The position numbers and the translations under genes were made by a program. A DNA stretch of 34,473 nucleotides from a virus. Positions 15,831-22,133 of this stretch are shown here, one piece after another (position 1 is the stretch's first letter; every line of letters starts with the position of its first letter). The DNA lies in the IMG/VR virus record IMGVR_UViG_3300027541_000337, positions 1 to 34,473 of that record. One strand, written 5' to 3'. The notes beneath the pieces are model-generated. The model was not told where the DNA came from. It was given only the letters and a program-made list of their open reading frames with translations, and did no database searches.

Positions 15831-16415
15831 ATGATAGTATATATTCATGGTGCAAGTGCAACTGCCGCAAGTTTTACGCACATTAGACAATATGTTAGAG
15901 ACACATTTGAAGAACCCGACATCATGCTTGAATATAAGAGTGATGACGGGTTTATGCACAACCTTAATCAAATGAAAGGTCAACTCGACGATGCTGACCG
16001 ATTGTTCTTTATTAGCCATAGTCTAGGTGGTATCTATTCTTTGTATTTGGCTAATCATTATAAAGAAACTACACACGGCGGTGTAAGTTTAAGCACACCC
16101 TACGGTGGAAGTAAAGAAGCAGATTTTGCTCGTTACTTCCTGCCTTTTAATAGGCTAATGAAAGATGTAGGCACCATGAGTAAACCAATGATAGTGGCTA
16201 GAGATTTACCTGCCCCACCAAATTGGACTCAGGTTGTTACCACGGTTGGTCAGAGTCCTTGGATACATGAGCCCAATGACGGGGTAGTTACTCTAGAGAG
16301 TATGCGTTACAGACAAGACTTTGAACAAATTGAAGTCCCTTTAAATCATTATGAAGTTGTTATTAGTGATCAAGTAGTTAACATTATCCTAGACAGGATA
16401 GGGAAATTTTTATGA
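15831..16415 (+). CDS. Alpha/beta hydrolase (lipase/esterase-like)
   Basis: A 194-residue alpha/beta-hydrolase-fold protein. H-G is at 6-7 in the oxyanion loop, the nucleophile elbow S-H-S-L-G-G has Ser64, the candidate acid is Asp150 in N-D-G-V-V, and the candidate base is His173 in L-N-H-Y-E-V. It probably acts on esters such as lipids; the substrate is unknown. There is no signal peptide, so it is cytoplasmic. It starts 3 nt after the isocitrate lyase stop with no clear ribosome-binding site, and its end overlaps the desaturase start by 4 nt, indicating translational coupling and a joint lipid-related role. Confidence 0.85.
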   Translation: MIVYIHGASATAASFTHIRQYVRDTFEEPDIMLEYKSDDGFMHNLNQMKGQLDDADRLFFISHSLGGIYSLYLANHYKETTHGGVSLSTPYGGSKEADFARYFLPFNRLMKDVGTMSKPMIVARDLPAPPNWTQVVTTVGQSPWIHEPNDGVVTLESMRYRQDFEQIEVPLNHYEVVISDQVVNIILDRIGKFL

Positions 16416-17116
16416 TAGAATTTATATATACTCTGGTAATGGTACAAATTACCATTGCCTGTGTTACTCTATATTTGCATAGAGGTCAAACACATCGAGC
16501 AGTACAATTTCATCCTTGGGTTGAACACTTTATGCGTTTTTGGTTATGGTTAACTACAGGAATGATCACAAAAGAATGGGTAGCAATACATAGAAAACAT
16601 CATCAATATGCAGATAAAGAAGGTGATCCTCATAGCCCTTTAATTTTTGGAATTAAAAATATAGTGTTCAACGGAGTACGGTATTACGGAATAGCCAGTA
16701 AAGACAGAGATATGATCGATAAACTTGGCATTGGTACTCCAGATGATTGGATTGAACGCAATGTTTATACTCCCCACCCCCTAGCAGGAATTCTTTTAAT
16801 GTTGGTCATAGACCTTGTTCTTTTTGGTCTTGTTGGGGTAGTAGTGTGGGGAGTTCAAATGATATGGATTCCTTTCTTTGCAGCAGGAGTTGTGAACGGA
16901 ATAGGACATTGGTGGGGGTATCGTAATTATGATGTCAAGGACAATAGCAGAAATATTTTTCCTATTGGATTTTTAATTGGCGGTGAAGAATTACATAACA
17001 ACCACCACGGAGATGGCGCTAACCCTAAACTGAGTCGCAAGTGGTTTGAGTTTGATATAGGTTGGTTGTATATTAAAATTCTTGAAAAATTAAACTTAGC
17101 AAAAATTAGATCATAA
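16412..17116 (+). CDS. Acyl-CoA/acyl-lipid delta-9-type fatty acid desaturase
   Basis: A 234-residue integral membrane di-iron desaturase. The three histidine boxes are H23-R-G-Q-T-H28, H60-R-K-H63-H64 and H195-N-N-H198-H199, with the auxiliary G-H-W-W-G-Y-R-N segment (His166, Asn171). Hydrophobic segments at about 4-20, 125-147 and 149-165 fit the family topology. It would introduce a double bond into membrane fatty acyl chains using oxygen and reduced ferredoxin or a similar donor. It is somewhat short for the stearoyl-CoA desaturase family but has every metal ligand. It is the last gene of the isocitrate lyase-hydrolase unit and is followed by a strong terminator. Confidence 0.93.
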   Translation: MIEFIYTLVMVQITIACVTLYLHRGQTHRAVQFHPWVEHFMRFWLWLTTGMITKEWVAIHRKHHQYADKEGDPHSPLIFGIKNIVFNGVRYYGIASKDRDMIDKLGIGTPDDWIERNVYTPHPLAGILLMLVIDLVLFGLVGVVVWGVQMIWIPFFAAGVVNGIGHWWGYRNYDVKDNSRNIFPIGFLIGGEELHNNHHGDGANPKLSRKWFEFDIGWLYIKILEKLNLAKIRS

Positions 17117-17117
17117 T

Positions 17118-17146
17118 GAAAGGGCCCCGAAGGGCCCTTTCTTTCT
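17118..17146 (+). terminator. Strong intrinsic terminator after the desaturase gene
   Basis: GAAAGGGCCC (17118-17127) pairs with GGGCCCTTTC (17132-17141), 10 bp around a CGAA tetraloop, followed by a pyrimidine-rich T tract. It lies between convergent gene groups. Confidence 0.85.
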
Positions 17147-17185
17147 AGTACATAATTATATAATACCGCTATGCGGTGGACTATA

Positions 17186-17461
17186 TTATTTCTTCGCGCC
17201 TGTATTTACAAAAGAATACATCTTTTCAGCAGCTTCTAGAACTTTTTCAATTCCAGGAAACTCAGGCATATTAACTTTAGTAATAACTTTACCTTCTTTA
17301 TCACGTTCAACGGTAGCTTCCCAACCCAAATATTTATAGTGGAAGTCTTGACCAACCAAGTCCTTAGCCATAGCTAAAACTTCTGTTCTAATCTCGTAAC
17401 CGTTTTTATTAAATTTAACTTCTGGTGCTTTAACCATTTCATTTAATCCGTTATTTGTCAT
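17186..17461 (-). CDS. Hypothetical small protein of the minus-strand island
   Basis: A 91-residue soluble protein. The central part has alternating hydrophobic and charged residues suggesting beta strands (Y-K-Y-L-G-W-E-A-T-V-E-R-D). The C-terminal helix is V-L-E-A-A-E-K-M-Y-S-F-V-N. AGAGGA precedes the ATG and an ACACACA run lies just before that. It lies 29 nt downstream of the phasin-like gene on the same strand and may be transcribed with it. The C-terminal helix and the neighbour suggest a phasin-associated role, but no family is recognised. Confidence 0.65.
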   Translation of the reverse strand: MTNNGLNEMVKAPEVKFNKNGYEIRTEVLAMAKDLVGQDFHYKYLGWEATVERDKEGKVITKVNMPEFPGIEKVLEAAEKMYSFVNTGAKK

Positions 17462-17490
17462 TTTATTTTTCCTCTGTGTGTGTTAAAAAA

Positions 17491-17709
17491 TTACTTGCTT
17501 TTTTTTGCGTAAACTGCATCAGATGCGTTTTTAACAAATGCTTCTGCAATTGAAAGAGTAGTTTTAACCTGACCCTTAGCAAATTCAGTTTGTGCATCTA
17601 CTAATTTGATAAGTTCTGCTTTGAAAGATTCATTGTTAACGACAAAAGTGTTAACAAATTGCTTTTTAGCGTTTTGAACGCTGTCGATGATAAAGTCTGC
17701 TGTAAACAT
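17491..17709 (-). CDS. Phasin-like small helical protein
   Basis: A 72-residue amphipathic helical protein. The core (F-K-A-E-L-I-K-L-V-D-A-Q-T-E-F-A-K-G-Q-V-K, about residues 28-48) resembles phasins, which coat polyhydroxyalkanoate granules or act as stress-related helical proteins in alphaproteobacteria. It is shorter than most phasins (about 100-190 residues). AAGGAG lies 9 nt before the ATG, after an ACACACACA run, and a near-consensus sigma70 promoter (17770-17798) sits upstream. That suggests early transcription by host polymerase. Coiled-coil helical proteins can look alike, so the phasin call is tentative. Confidence 0.5.
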   Translation of the reverse strand: MFTADFIIDSVQNAKKQFVNTFVVNNESFKAELIKLVDAQTEFAKGQVKTTLSIAEAFVKNASDAVYAKKSK

Positions 17710-17769
17710 AATTTTTCTCCTTGTGTGTGTATGTTTTACGATTACTCAGCAACCTGCTTTGTAATCTTT

Positions 17770-17798
17770 ATTATATATCTCTTTTACTAAAAATTCAA
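17770..17798 (-). promoter_or_regulatory. Sigma70-type promoter for the phasin-like gene
   Basis: On the minus strand, TTGAAT (-35, 17793-17798), a 17-nt spacer and TATAAT (-10, 17770-17775). It reads toward the ATG at 17709, giving a leader of about 55 nt with the CA-repeat and AAGGAG at its end. Confidence 0.65.
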
Positions 17799-17839
17799 CG
17801 GAAATACGAACATTCGAGTAAATTTCCTTTGTTTAGTTT

Positions 17840-17941
17840 TTAATAATATCCGCCGTTTCTATAGCCTTTACGATTTCGATATTCGTGCAATGATTCTGCA
17901 CAAGCTATTAAAAAATTCCAAGTTGATTTGATCAATTTCAT
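17840..17941 (-). CDS. Possible 33-residue microprotein coupled to the upstream gene
   Basis: This ORF begins in an ATGA overlap with the stop of the minus-strand gene ending at 17938, the coupling arrangement used throughout the window. It encodes a basic peptide with a short hydrophobic helix (W-N-F-L-I-A-C-A) followed by Y-R-N-R-K-G-Y-R-N-G-G-Y-Y. No family is recognised. The coupling and non-random composition are in favour; the length is against. Confidence 0.4.
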   Translation of the reverse strand: MKLIKSTWNFLIACAESLHEYRNRKGYRNGGYY

Positions 17942-18117
17942 AGATATTGCTCCTTGCTGTTATAGCTGAATTCACGTATGTAGTTTTCTAACTGAGCGGC
18001 ATCGGTAATGCCTTTGGTACTTAGATATTGATCTAAGCGGCTTTGATAAGAGCTATCTGGGAACATCTCTGCTAGTCGCTCTAAAATGGCTAGCATCTTT
18101 CTTGATAAGATTTTCAT
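17938..18117 (-). CDS. Hypothetical small protein (minus-strand island)
   Basis: A 59-residue, mostly helical protein starting M-K-I-L-S-R-K-M-L. A longer frame opens at 18195, but the ATG at 18117 is preferred: AGAGGA lies 7 nt upstream behind a CACACAC run, the leader layout of both other minus-strand small genes. The longer version would also overlap the -10 box of the sigma70 promoter at 18176-18205. No known family is recognised. It is probably an early gene. Confidence 0.65.
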   Translation of the reverse strand: MKILSRKMLAILERLAEMFPDSSYQSRLDQYLSTKGITDAAQLENYIREFSYNSKEQYL

Positions 18118-18175
18118 CTGTCTATCCTCTGTAAGTGTGTGTAGCAACTCATGGTTTCTACTAATATATTTAGCA

Positions 18176-18205
18176 ATTATATGCTGCACCCGCACATTTT
18201 TTCAA
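18176..18205 (-). promoter_or_regulatory. Sigma70-type promoter at the head of the minus-strand island
   Basis: On the minus strand, TTGAAA (-35, 18200-18205), an 18-nt spacer and a perfect TATAAT (-10, 18176-18181). The transcript would start near 18169 and read into the gene starting at 18117. Confidence 0.7.
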
Positions 18206-18250
18206 CACTTGATTTTATCAACAATTTTGTTTAATATAGATTAATCTGAG

Positions 18251-18257
18251 TTAAATA
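18251..18257 (+). promoter_or_regulatory. T4-type late promoter core (TTAAATA)
   Basis: TTAAATA lies 22 nt before the ATG at 18280, which has only a weak TTGGAA ribosome-binding site. It diverges from the sigma70 promoter of the minus-strand island. Confidence 0.45.
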
Positions 18258-18279
18258 CATAATACGAATTGGAATTGCG

Positions 18280-18561
18280 ATGAAACTAAGAACTCGTTCA
18301 ATTTTGCAGGAACTAAATGAAGTTGCGTCTCGACGCAATACTGATGCTCTCATCGAAAGCAGAGCCACCAATATTATTAATTCTGCAATCAATTTACTTG
18401 AAAGTATTCATAAGCACTACGACCCTGAACAAGCAGATGAATTAGAGCGTAGGCTTATTAATGCTATTAAAGGGCAAGACCCCGCCAAATTTGTGCGAGG
18501 TGTTAGAAAAATTTCAGAATCAAAAAAACATAAGAATAAGTTAAATGAATCCGAAGAATAA
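18280..18561 (+). CDS. Hypothetical helical protein
   Basis: A 93-residue highly charged helical protein. The N-terminal S-I-L-Q-E-L-N-E-V-A contains L-Q-E and L-N-E sites that loosely fit the prohead protease consensus. The C-terminus is Lys/Glu-rich. The gene overlaps the next by 17 nt. Late-promoter-like sequence and the neighbour's N-terminus suggest a head-associated protein, but there is no domain evidence. Confidence 0.65.
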   Translation: MKLRTRSILQELNEVASRRNTDALIESRATNIINSAINLLESIHKHYDPEQADELERRLINAIKGQDPAKFVRGVRKISESKKHKNKLNESEE

Positions 18562-18871
18562 AGAATTACTTTTATCGTCTATTGCTGAAGCTAAAGGACT
18601 AGCTTATAGTTCTGAGCTAGGTCTTGTTGAAAATGATATCAACATTACTGACGAAAATCAAATTGCCAAACGTTTGCTAGGACAAATGACCACAGACAAA
18701 GATTTAGCCACCGTTGAATCTATTGTTAATGTTATTATTAAACTTCCCAATTACGAAAAGCTAATTGAAGCAGCTCGCAAAGAAATAGAATTGCCCAAGC
18801 AAAACACTATTGAAAGTTTCCAAATAGGAACCGTAGCATGGTTTCGTAGAATGATGGAAGCAATTAGTTAA
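18545..18871 (+). CDS. Hypothetical protein with candidate capsid-targeting N-terminus
   Basis: A 108-residue soluble helical protein. Residues 13-16 (I-A-E|A) match the T4 gp21 cleavage consensus exactly, after a short peptide like those of T4 internal proteins. After cleavage a ~93-residue acidic protein would remain. It starts inside the preceding gene (17-nt overlap). No enzymatic motif is seen. Confidence 0.65.
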   Translation: MNPKNKELLLSSIAEAKGLAYSSELGLVENDINITDENQIAKRLLGQMTTDKDLATVESIVNVIIKLPNYEKLIEAARKEIELPKQNTIESFQIGTVAWFRRMMEAIS

Positions 18872-18907
18872 AAAGACGCAGTAAACTCCTAGTTTTATCC
18901 AAAACGG

Positions 18908-18953
18908 CTAAATATTATGCCGGCCTCTGAGCGAGGTCATTGATTTAAGGAGA
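18908..18953 (+). promoter_or_regulatory. Late promoter, 5'-terminal hairpin and strong ribosome-binding site
   Basis: Late core CTAAATA (18908-18914). About 6 nt later begins a stem GGCCTC (18922-18927)/GAGGTC (18933-18938) with a 5-nt loop. Then comes TTAAGGAG ending at 18953, 7 nt before the ATG at 18961. The hairpin would sit at the mRNA 5' end and may stabilise it. Confidence 0.65.
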
Positions 18954-18960
18954 AAATATC

Positions 18961-19311
18961 ATGGCAGACGTAACATCATTAGCAGTAGGCAGCACAACAT
19001 TTGGTGCGAACTACGAGCAATTAGTAAACACACAAGGTCTTAGCGGTAATCTTATCGTTGCTTCTATCAGCAAAGGTACAGGTTCAGCTACTGAAGCAGA
19101 ACTAGTAGCAGTTCTAAAGAAAATTTGCAACGGTACAGACGTTGGCGCAACAAATGACGCTTTCAACGTTGTTGGTTTCAACGCAGCTACTTTAGGTACA
19201 GACCCAGCATACGTTCTATTGAACGGTACAGGTACACTAGGTACTACAAGCGGCGACTACGGTTCAGATATCACCGTATCTATTGTTGCTACATTCAGCC
19301 TAGCTGTTTAA
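18961..19311 (+). CDS. Predicted abundant small virion protein
   Basis: A 116-residue Gly/Ala/Thr/Val-rich, beta-prone protein without charged clusters, typical of a phage structural or decoration protein. Its unit is complete: late promoter, 5' hairpin, consensus AAGGAG ribosome-binding site and its own strong terminator (19335-19358). This indicates a monocistronic mRNA and high late expression. Codons are less AT-biased than in neighbouring small genes, also consistent with high expression. The specific structural role (decoration, tail tube, other) is not recognised. Confidence 0.75.
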   Translation: MADVTSLAVGSTTFGANYEQLVNTQGLSGNLIVASISKGTGSATEAELVAVLKKICNGTDVGATNDAFNVVGFNAATLGTDPAYVLLNGTGTLGTTSGDYGSDITVSIVATFSLAV

Positions 19312-19334
19312 TATTTCCTAGGGATGGGAAGTGG

Positions 19335-19358
19335 GGGCGGATTTTTTCCGCCCTTTTT
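19335..19358 (+). terminator. Intrinsic terminator after the small virion protein gene
   Basis: GGGCGGA (19335-19341) pairs with TCCGCCC (19347-19353) around a T-rich loop, followed by TTTTT. Confidence 0.85.
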
Positions 19359-19363
19359 CTTTG

Positions 19364-19388
19364 GCCATAAATAGTAGCACATTATGGC
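19364..19388 (+). promoter_or_regulatory. Late promoter within an inverted repeat covering the next start codon
   Basis: GCCATAA (19364-19370) and TTATGGC (19382-19388) form a perfect 7-bp inverted repeat. The 5' arm includes the beginning of the late core ATAAATA (19367-19373), and the 3' arm contains the ATG at 19384. RNA started at the late promoter would lack the 5' arm. Confidence 0.6.
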
Positions 19389-19776
19389 ACGATATAGAAT
19401 TACCACCTTAGTCGATATAACAAGATCTAATCCTCCAAGGACTGAAACGGATAAAATTAAAATTGGACAACAATCTAATTTCAATTCGTTGATCCAGGCT
19501 ATAGGATTAAGAGCCAATATTTCTTGGGTAAAAGATCCTGTGGTTAACAATGGAACGTTACCCGACCCTTGGAAAGGCAAGGCAACTTATTGGATATGGG
19601 AATTTGATACTGAAAGAGTTGACGAGTTTCTTAAAGGAAATAATCCTGTAGGTCTACTACTTGACGATCTACATGGTGTGCCTGTGATAGAAAATTTAAC
19701 AAACACCGCAGATATAGATCCGCCTGCATTTCAAAGTAAAGGCGACAAGTCAAACATTTTTGTTGAAATTATCTAG
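19384..19776 (+). CDS. Hypothetical phage protein (130 residues)
   Basis: A soluble protein with a Trp-rich centre (Y-W-I-W-E-F-D-T-E-R-V-D-E-F-L) and an acidic C-terminal half. No family is recognised. There is no Shine-Dalgarno, and the start codon lies in a hairpin with the late promoter. It ends in TAG, one of only two amber stops among the genes called here, which is notable because the window encodes an amber-reading tRNA. Read-through would add 27 residues before TAA and run into the next gene's start. Confidence 0.7.
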   Translation: MARYRITTLVDITRSNPPRTETDKIKIGQQSNFNSLIQAIGLRANISWVKDPVVNNGTLPDPWKGKATYWIWEFDTERVDEFLKGNNPVGLLLDDLHGVPVIENLTNTADIDPPAFQSKGDKSNIFVEII

Positions 19777-19800
19777 GAGTTAAATTTCCTAGTATTCCAT

Positions 19801-19834
19801 TTTAAATACTATAGCTCACTTAAGGGCTATTTTT
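19801..19834 (+). promoter_or_regulatory. Late promoter with overlapping hairpin and T tract
   Basis: TTTAAATA (19801-19808) is followed by ATAGC (19811-19815)/GCTAT (19826-19830) and TTTT. The stem may be a weak terminator for the upstream gene and may also hide the TAAGGG region in read-through RNA. The predicted late start (about 19814) falls in the 5' arm. Confidence 0.45.
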
Positions 19835-19837
19835 ATC

Positions 19838-20164
19838 ATGGAAAACTTCAACAATTTTAAAAACAAAACAATTTCTCAAATCAGGCTTTGGGCTTGGGCA
19901 GCGGCTGTCCTTCCTCTAACGGCACTAGCAGGCATATTTTTTATATGGAAATTCTTTGACCATTCAACACTAGGTTATGTTATGATATCGGGCGAAACTA
20001 TTATGTTTGGCGTTGCTGTATCGTGGTGGTGGTGGGCTATGTATGTTCTTCGAAATCTGGTTAAACACTGGGATGATACTAGAGATAAAGTACACGATGT
20101 TCTTATTGATGTTAAACACATGAAGAACATTGTTATAGAAGTCTTAAAGAAAGAAGATAAATAA
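19838..20164 (+). CDS. Small membrane protein with two transmembrane segments
   Basis: A 108-residue inner-membrane protein. Hydrophobic segments lie at about 17-37 (W-A-W-A-A-A-V-L-P-L-T-A-L-A-G-I-F-F) and 47-70, the latter ending in a Trp cluster (S-W-W-W-W-A-M). The C-terminal ~38 residues are charged and probably cytoplasmic. Size and topology fit a class II holin or a related lysis/membrane factor, and the next gene also encodes a small one-segment membrane protein. No endolysin lies adjacent, so the lysis role is speculative. Confidence 0.65.
   Translation: MENFNNFKNKTISQIRLWAWAAAVLPLTALAGIFFIWKFFDHSTLGYVMISGETIMFGVAVSWWWWAMYVLRNLVKHWDDTRDKVHDVLIDVKHMKNIVIEVLKKEDK
20156..20163 (+). promoter_or_regulatory. 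T4-type late promoter core (GATAAATA) with ~70-nt leader
   Basis: The core overlaps the stop of the upstream gene. ATAAAT (20157-20162) could pair with ATTTAT (20172-20177), but the area is AT-rich and this may be chance. TTGGAG precedes the ATG at 20238. Confidence 0.45.
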
Positions 20165-20237
20165 AATATAAATTTATTAAGGCTCTACAGGCATAGTTTT
20201 AAGGCATCCAGTTTTTATATATTGGAGATATATCATT

Positions 20238-20480
20238 ATGTCTGAATTAGCACAGACTACTAAATTAGAAAAAGAAAGTCTTGAAGCTCACGTGGACCTG
20301 TGCGCTATGCGCTACCTCCAACTTGACACAAGATTGACAAACCTTGAAAACAAAGTTGATTCTATTCACAATGACATTGTTGAAGGTCAGAAGTCGATGA
20401 CCAAAGTCATTGTTGGTACCGCTGGTACCGTAATTGCAGGTGTATTAAGTATTATCATTACCATGCTTATGCGAGGTTGA
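20238..20480 (+). CDS. Small coiled-coil protein with C-terminal membrane anchor
   Basis: An 80-residue protein. Residues 5-50 form a heptad-rich helix (L-D-T-R-L-T-N-L-E-N-K-V-D-S-I-H). The C-terminal ~24 residues are a transmembrane segment (V-I-V-G-T-A-G-T-V-I-A-G-V-L-S-I-I-I-T-M) ending with Arg-Gly. This layout resembles XhlA-type haemolysin-associated and other small phage lysis or membrane-anchored proteins. TTGGAG is the ribosome-binding site. With the preceding membrane protein it may form a membrane complex; the function is unproven. Confidence 0.65.
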   Translation: MSELAQTTKLEKESLEAHVDLCAMRYLQLDTRLTNLENKVDSIHNDIVEGQKSMTKVIVGTAGTVIAGVLSIIITMLMRG

Positions 20481-20506
20481 TAATTTTTAGTATATTATAT
20501 ACGCAG

Positions 20507-20535
20507 TTAAATAAAGGACCATAGGTCCTTTTTTT
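20507..20535 (+). promoter_or_regulatory. Overlapping late promoter and terminator-like hairpin abutting a start codon
   Basis: TTAAATA (20507-20513) overlaps an 8-bp stem AAAGGACC (20513-20520)/GGTCCTTT (20524-20531) followed by TTTT and then the ATG at 20536. It can terminate upstream RNA and hide AGG in read-through RNA. A late transcript starting near 20519 would lack most of the 5' arm. Confidence 0.65.
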
Positions 20536-20976
20536 ATGACTGAGATTTCCAAAAAGTTAGCCAGCGTTATTAACGCAGCTCAAAAGAAATTAATAAATGA
20601 AAACCAAATCATGCCTGTTAAGGTTGAGGGCGGAATTTTGGTTGGAAATGTGGTTATTGTTAATGAGGGCACCGTAAAGCATTTGTTTAAACATGAAGAG
20701 CTTATATATAAAGATGTTTATCTAAACAAGGTCGCTATTAGATTAGCTAACCTATTAGCCAGAAATATACGAAATGTTACCATGGACAAACTTTACAGCG
20801 AAGATCAGGACTATGGAAAATGGTATTTGGACAGCCAAATGTTGGTTGCGCAATATCACAAAGCACTACATACTAAAGATCACGACAAGGCCGATGTATT
20901 ATGGGCTAAGTACTTAGAGAGCAAAGGAAAAGCACTACAGGCCAAATCTCGAGCAGAGTCTTTGGCTTCAATTTGA
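20536..20976 (+). CDS. Hypothetical phage protein (146 residues)
   Basis: A soluble helical protein. A short beta-like segment (M-P-V-K-V-E-G-G-I-L-V-G-N-V-V-I-V) at about 27-44 lies between helical regions. K-K-L-I-N-E near residue 20 loosely fits the prohead protease consensus, but I would not rely on it. The start is directly downstream of a hairpin and T tract. It is followed by a candidate head protein. The function is unknown. Confidence 0.65.
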   Translation: MTEISKKLASVINAAQKKLINENQIMPVKVEGGILVGNVVIVNEGTVKHLFKHEELIYKDVYLNKVAIRLANLLARNIRNVTMDKLYSEDQDYGKWYLDSQMLVAQYHKALHTKDHDKADVLWAKYLESKGKALQAKSRAESLASI

Positions 20977-20983
20977 ATAAATA
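20977..20983 (+). promoter_or_regulatory. T4-type late promoter core (ATAAATA)
   Basis: Located immediately after the upstream stop, 28 nt before the ATG at 21012, with a weak AGGTG ribosome-binding site between. Confidence 0.55.
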
Positions 20984-21011
20984 TTAAACTACCCCTAGGT
21001 GCTATGAACAT

Positions 21012-22133
21012 ATGAAAACATCTGATATTTTTAAAAGATCTTCCGCAAAGATCAACGAAAGCATTGAGCAAATATTTGGTAAAAAGATCAATCTTGAATC
21101 TTTTACCCTAGATCAATTGCAGGATGCTAGAAACAAACTACGTACCCAAATAAGTCAAGTACGTAGCGAATCTGCGTTTAACGAAACATTAGAAAACGAA
21201 GCATTTACACAAGCTCAGTGGATGCTTGATGCCATTAATGCAGAAATTGCAGAACGCGAAGAATTTATTGTAGATCCAATAGAGGAATATCAAGCAGAAG
21301 GAGCTGATCAAGAAACTAAAGCAGCCCACGATGCTGGTTATAAAGATGCTTCTCAAGGAAAGAAAAAGAACCCATATAATCCAGGGTCACCATCAGCAAA
21401 GAATTATGACGATGGACAAGATTCTTATAAAAGACATTTTGGAGAAGAAGCTGTATCGGAAAAAGCACCTCCTACAGCCAAAGGGGAAAGAATGGTAAAG
21501 CATATCAAAAAAGGGTATGCAAAAGATGGTAAACTAACAGATAAAGAAAAGTCGATAGCCTACGCAACAGCGTGGAAGCATCACAACAAAAACGAATCAG
21601 TCAATACAGGAGATAATATGACTAAGCTAAAAGAAGGCGAGATCCAGCAGGCCAGTGCGATCGTTAACGCTAAGACAATGGTAGACAGAGTTGGCCGTTG
21701 GATTGAAGAACTATCTGGTATGGAGAACGATACACTTCTACAACTTGGTGATTCTATCCGTGATGAAATGGGTTCAGAACAAGCCAAGAGCTTTATCAGC
21801 GCAGTTGCTCCTGCAATTCAACAGGCATTAGAAAATCTTAAAGCAACACGCGAAACTCTAGCAACAGGTGTTCGCCAGTTAACAGGCGAAGAACAAGGCG
21901 CAGAAATGTTAGGTGCTGAGCCAGGTGCAGAAGGCGGCGACGAATTTGGCGGAGCAGCCGAACCAGATATGATGAATGCAGGTGGAGACGAAGGTGGAGA
22001 TATTGCTCCAGCTGAACCAACTGATGACTTTGGCGCAAGTGATGCAGCAGCAGGCGGATTAGAAGCAGCTGGTCGTGAAAAGCGTGAAAGCATTGAGCGT
22101 GGCAATAGCTTACTAAGAGTATTGGCAGGCTAA
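21012..22133 (+). CDS. Candidate prohead core or internal head protein (373 residues)
   Basis: An acidic, low-complexity protein. The N-terminus has I14-N15-E16|S17, matching the T4 prohead protease consensus. The middle contains G-E-R-M-V-K-H-I-K-K-G-Y-A-K-D-G and A-Y-A-T-A-W-K-H-H-N-K, a small positively charged motif I recall from phage virion-associated proteins. A helical region at about 205-295 precedes a Gly/Ala/Glu/Asp-rich tail (295-355). Charge and composition resemble scaffold/core proteins. The stop overlaps the next start (TAATG). The exact role is unproven. Confidence 0.65.
   Translation: MKTSDIFKRSSAKINESIEQIFGKKINLESFTLDQLQDARNKLRTQISQVRSESAFNETLENEAFTQAQWMLDAINAEIAEREEFIVDPIEEYQAEGADQETKAAHDAGYKDASQGKKKNPYNPGSPSAKNYDDGQDSYKRHFGEEAVSEKAPPTAKGERMVKHIKKGYAKDGKLTDKEKSIAYATAWKHHNKNESVNTGDNMTKLKEGEIQQASAIVNAKTMVDRVGRWIEELSGMENDTLLQLGDSIRDEMGSEQAKSFISAVAPAIQQALENLKATRETLATGVRQLTGEEQGAEMLGAEPGAEGGDEFGGAAEPDMMNAGGDEGGDIAPAEPTDDFGASDAAAGGLEAAGREKRESIERGNSLLRVLAG

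Noticed and set aside
17150-17185. Small ACCGC/GCGGT hairpin between the terminator and the minus-strand gene end
   Set aside because: Only a 5-bp stem with a poor T tract on either strand; possibly a weak minus-strand terminator but not supportable.
21818-22105. Antisense open frames opposite the Gly/Ala/Glu-rich tail of the gene at 21012
   Set aside because: They arise from codon bias of the low-complexity sense sequence; Ser/Pro/Ala-rich composition without motifs.
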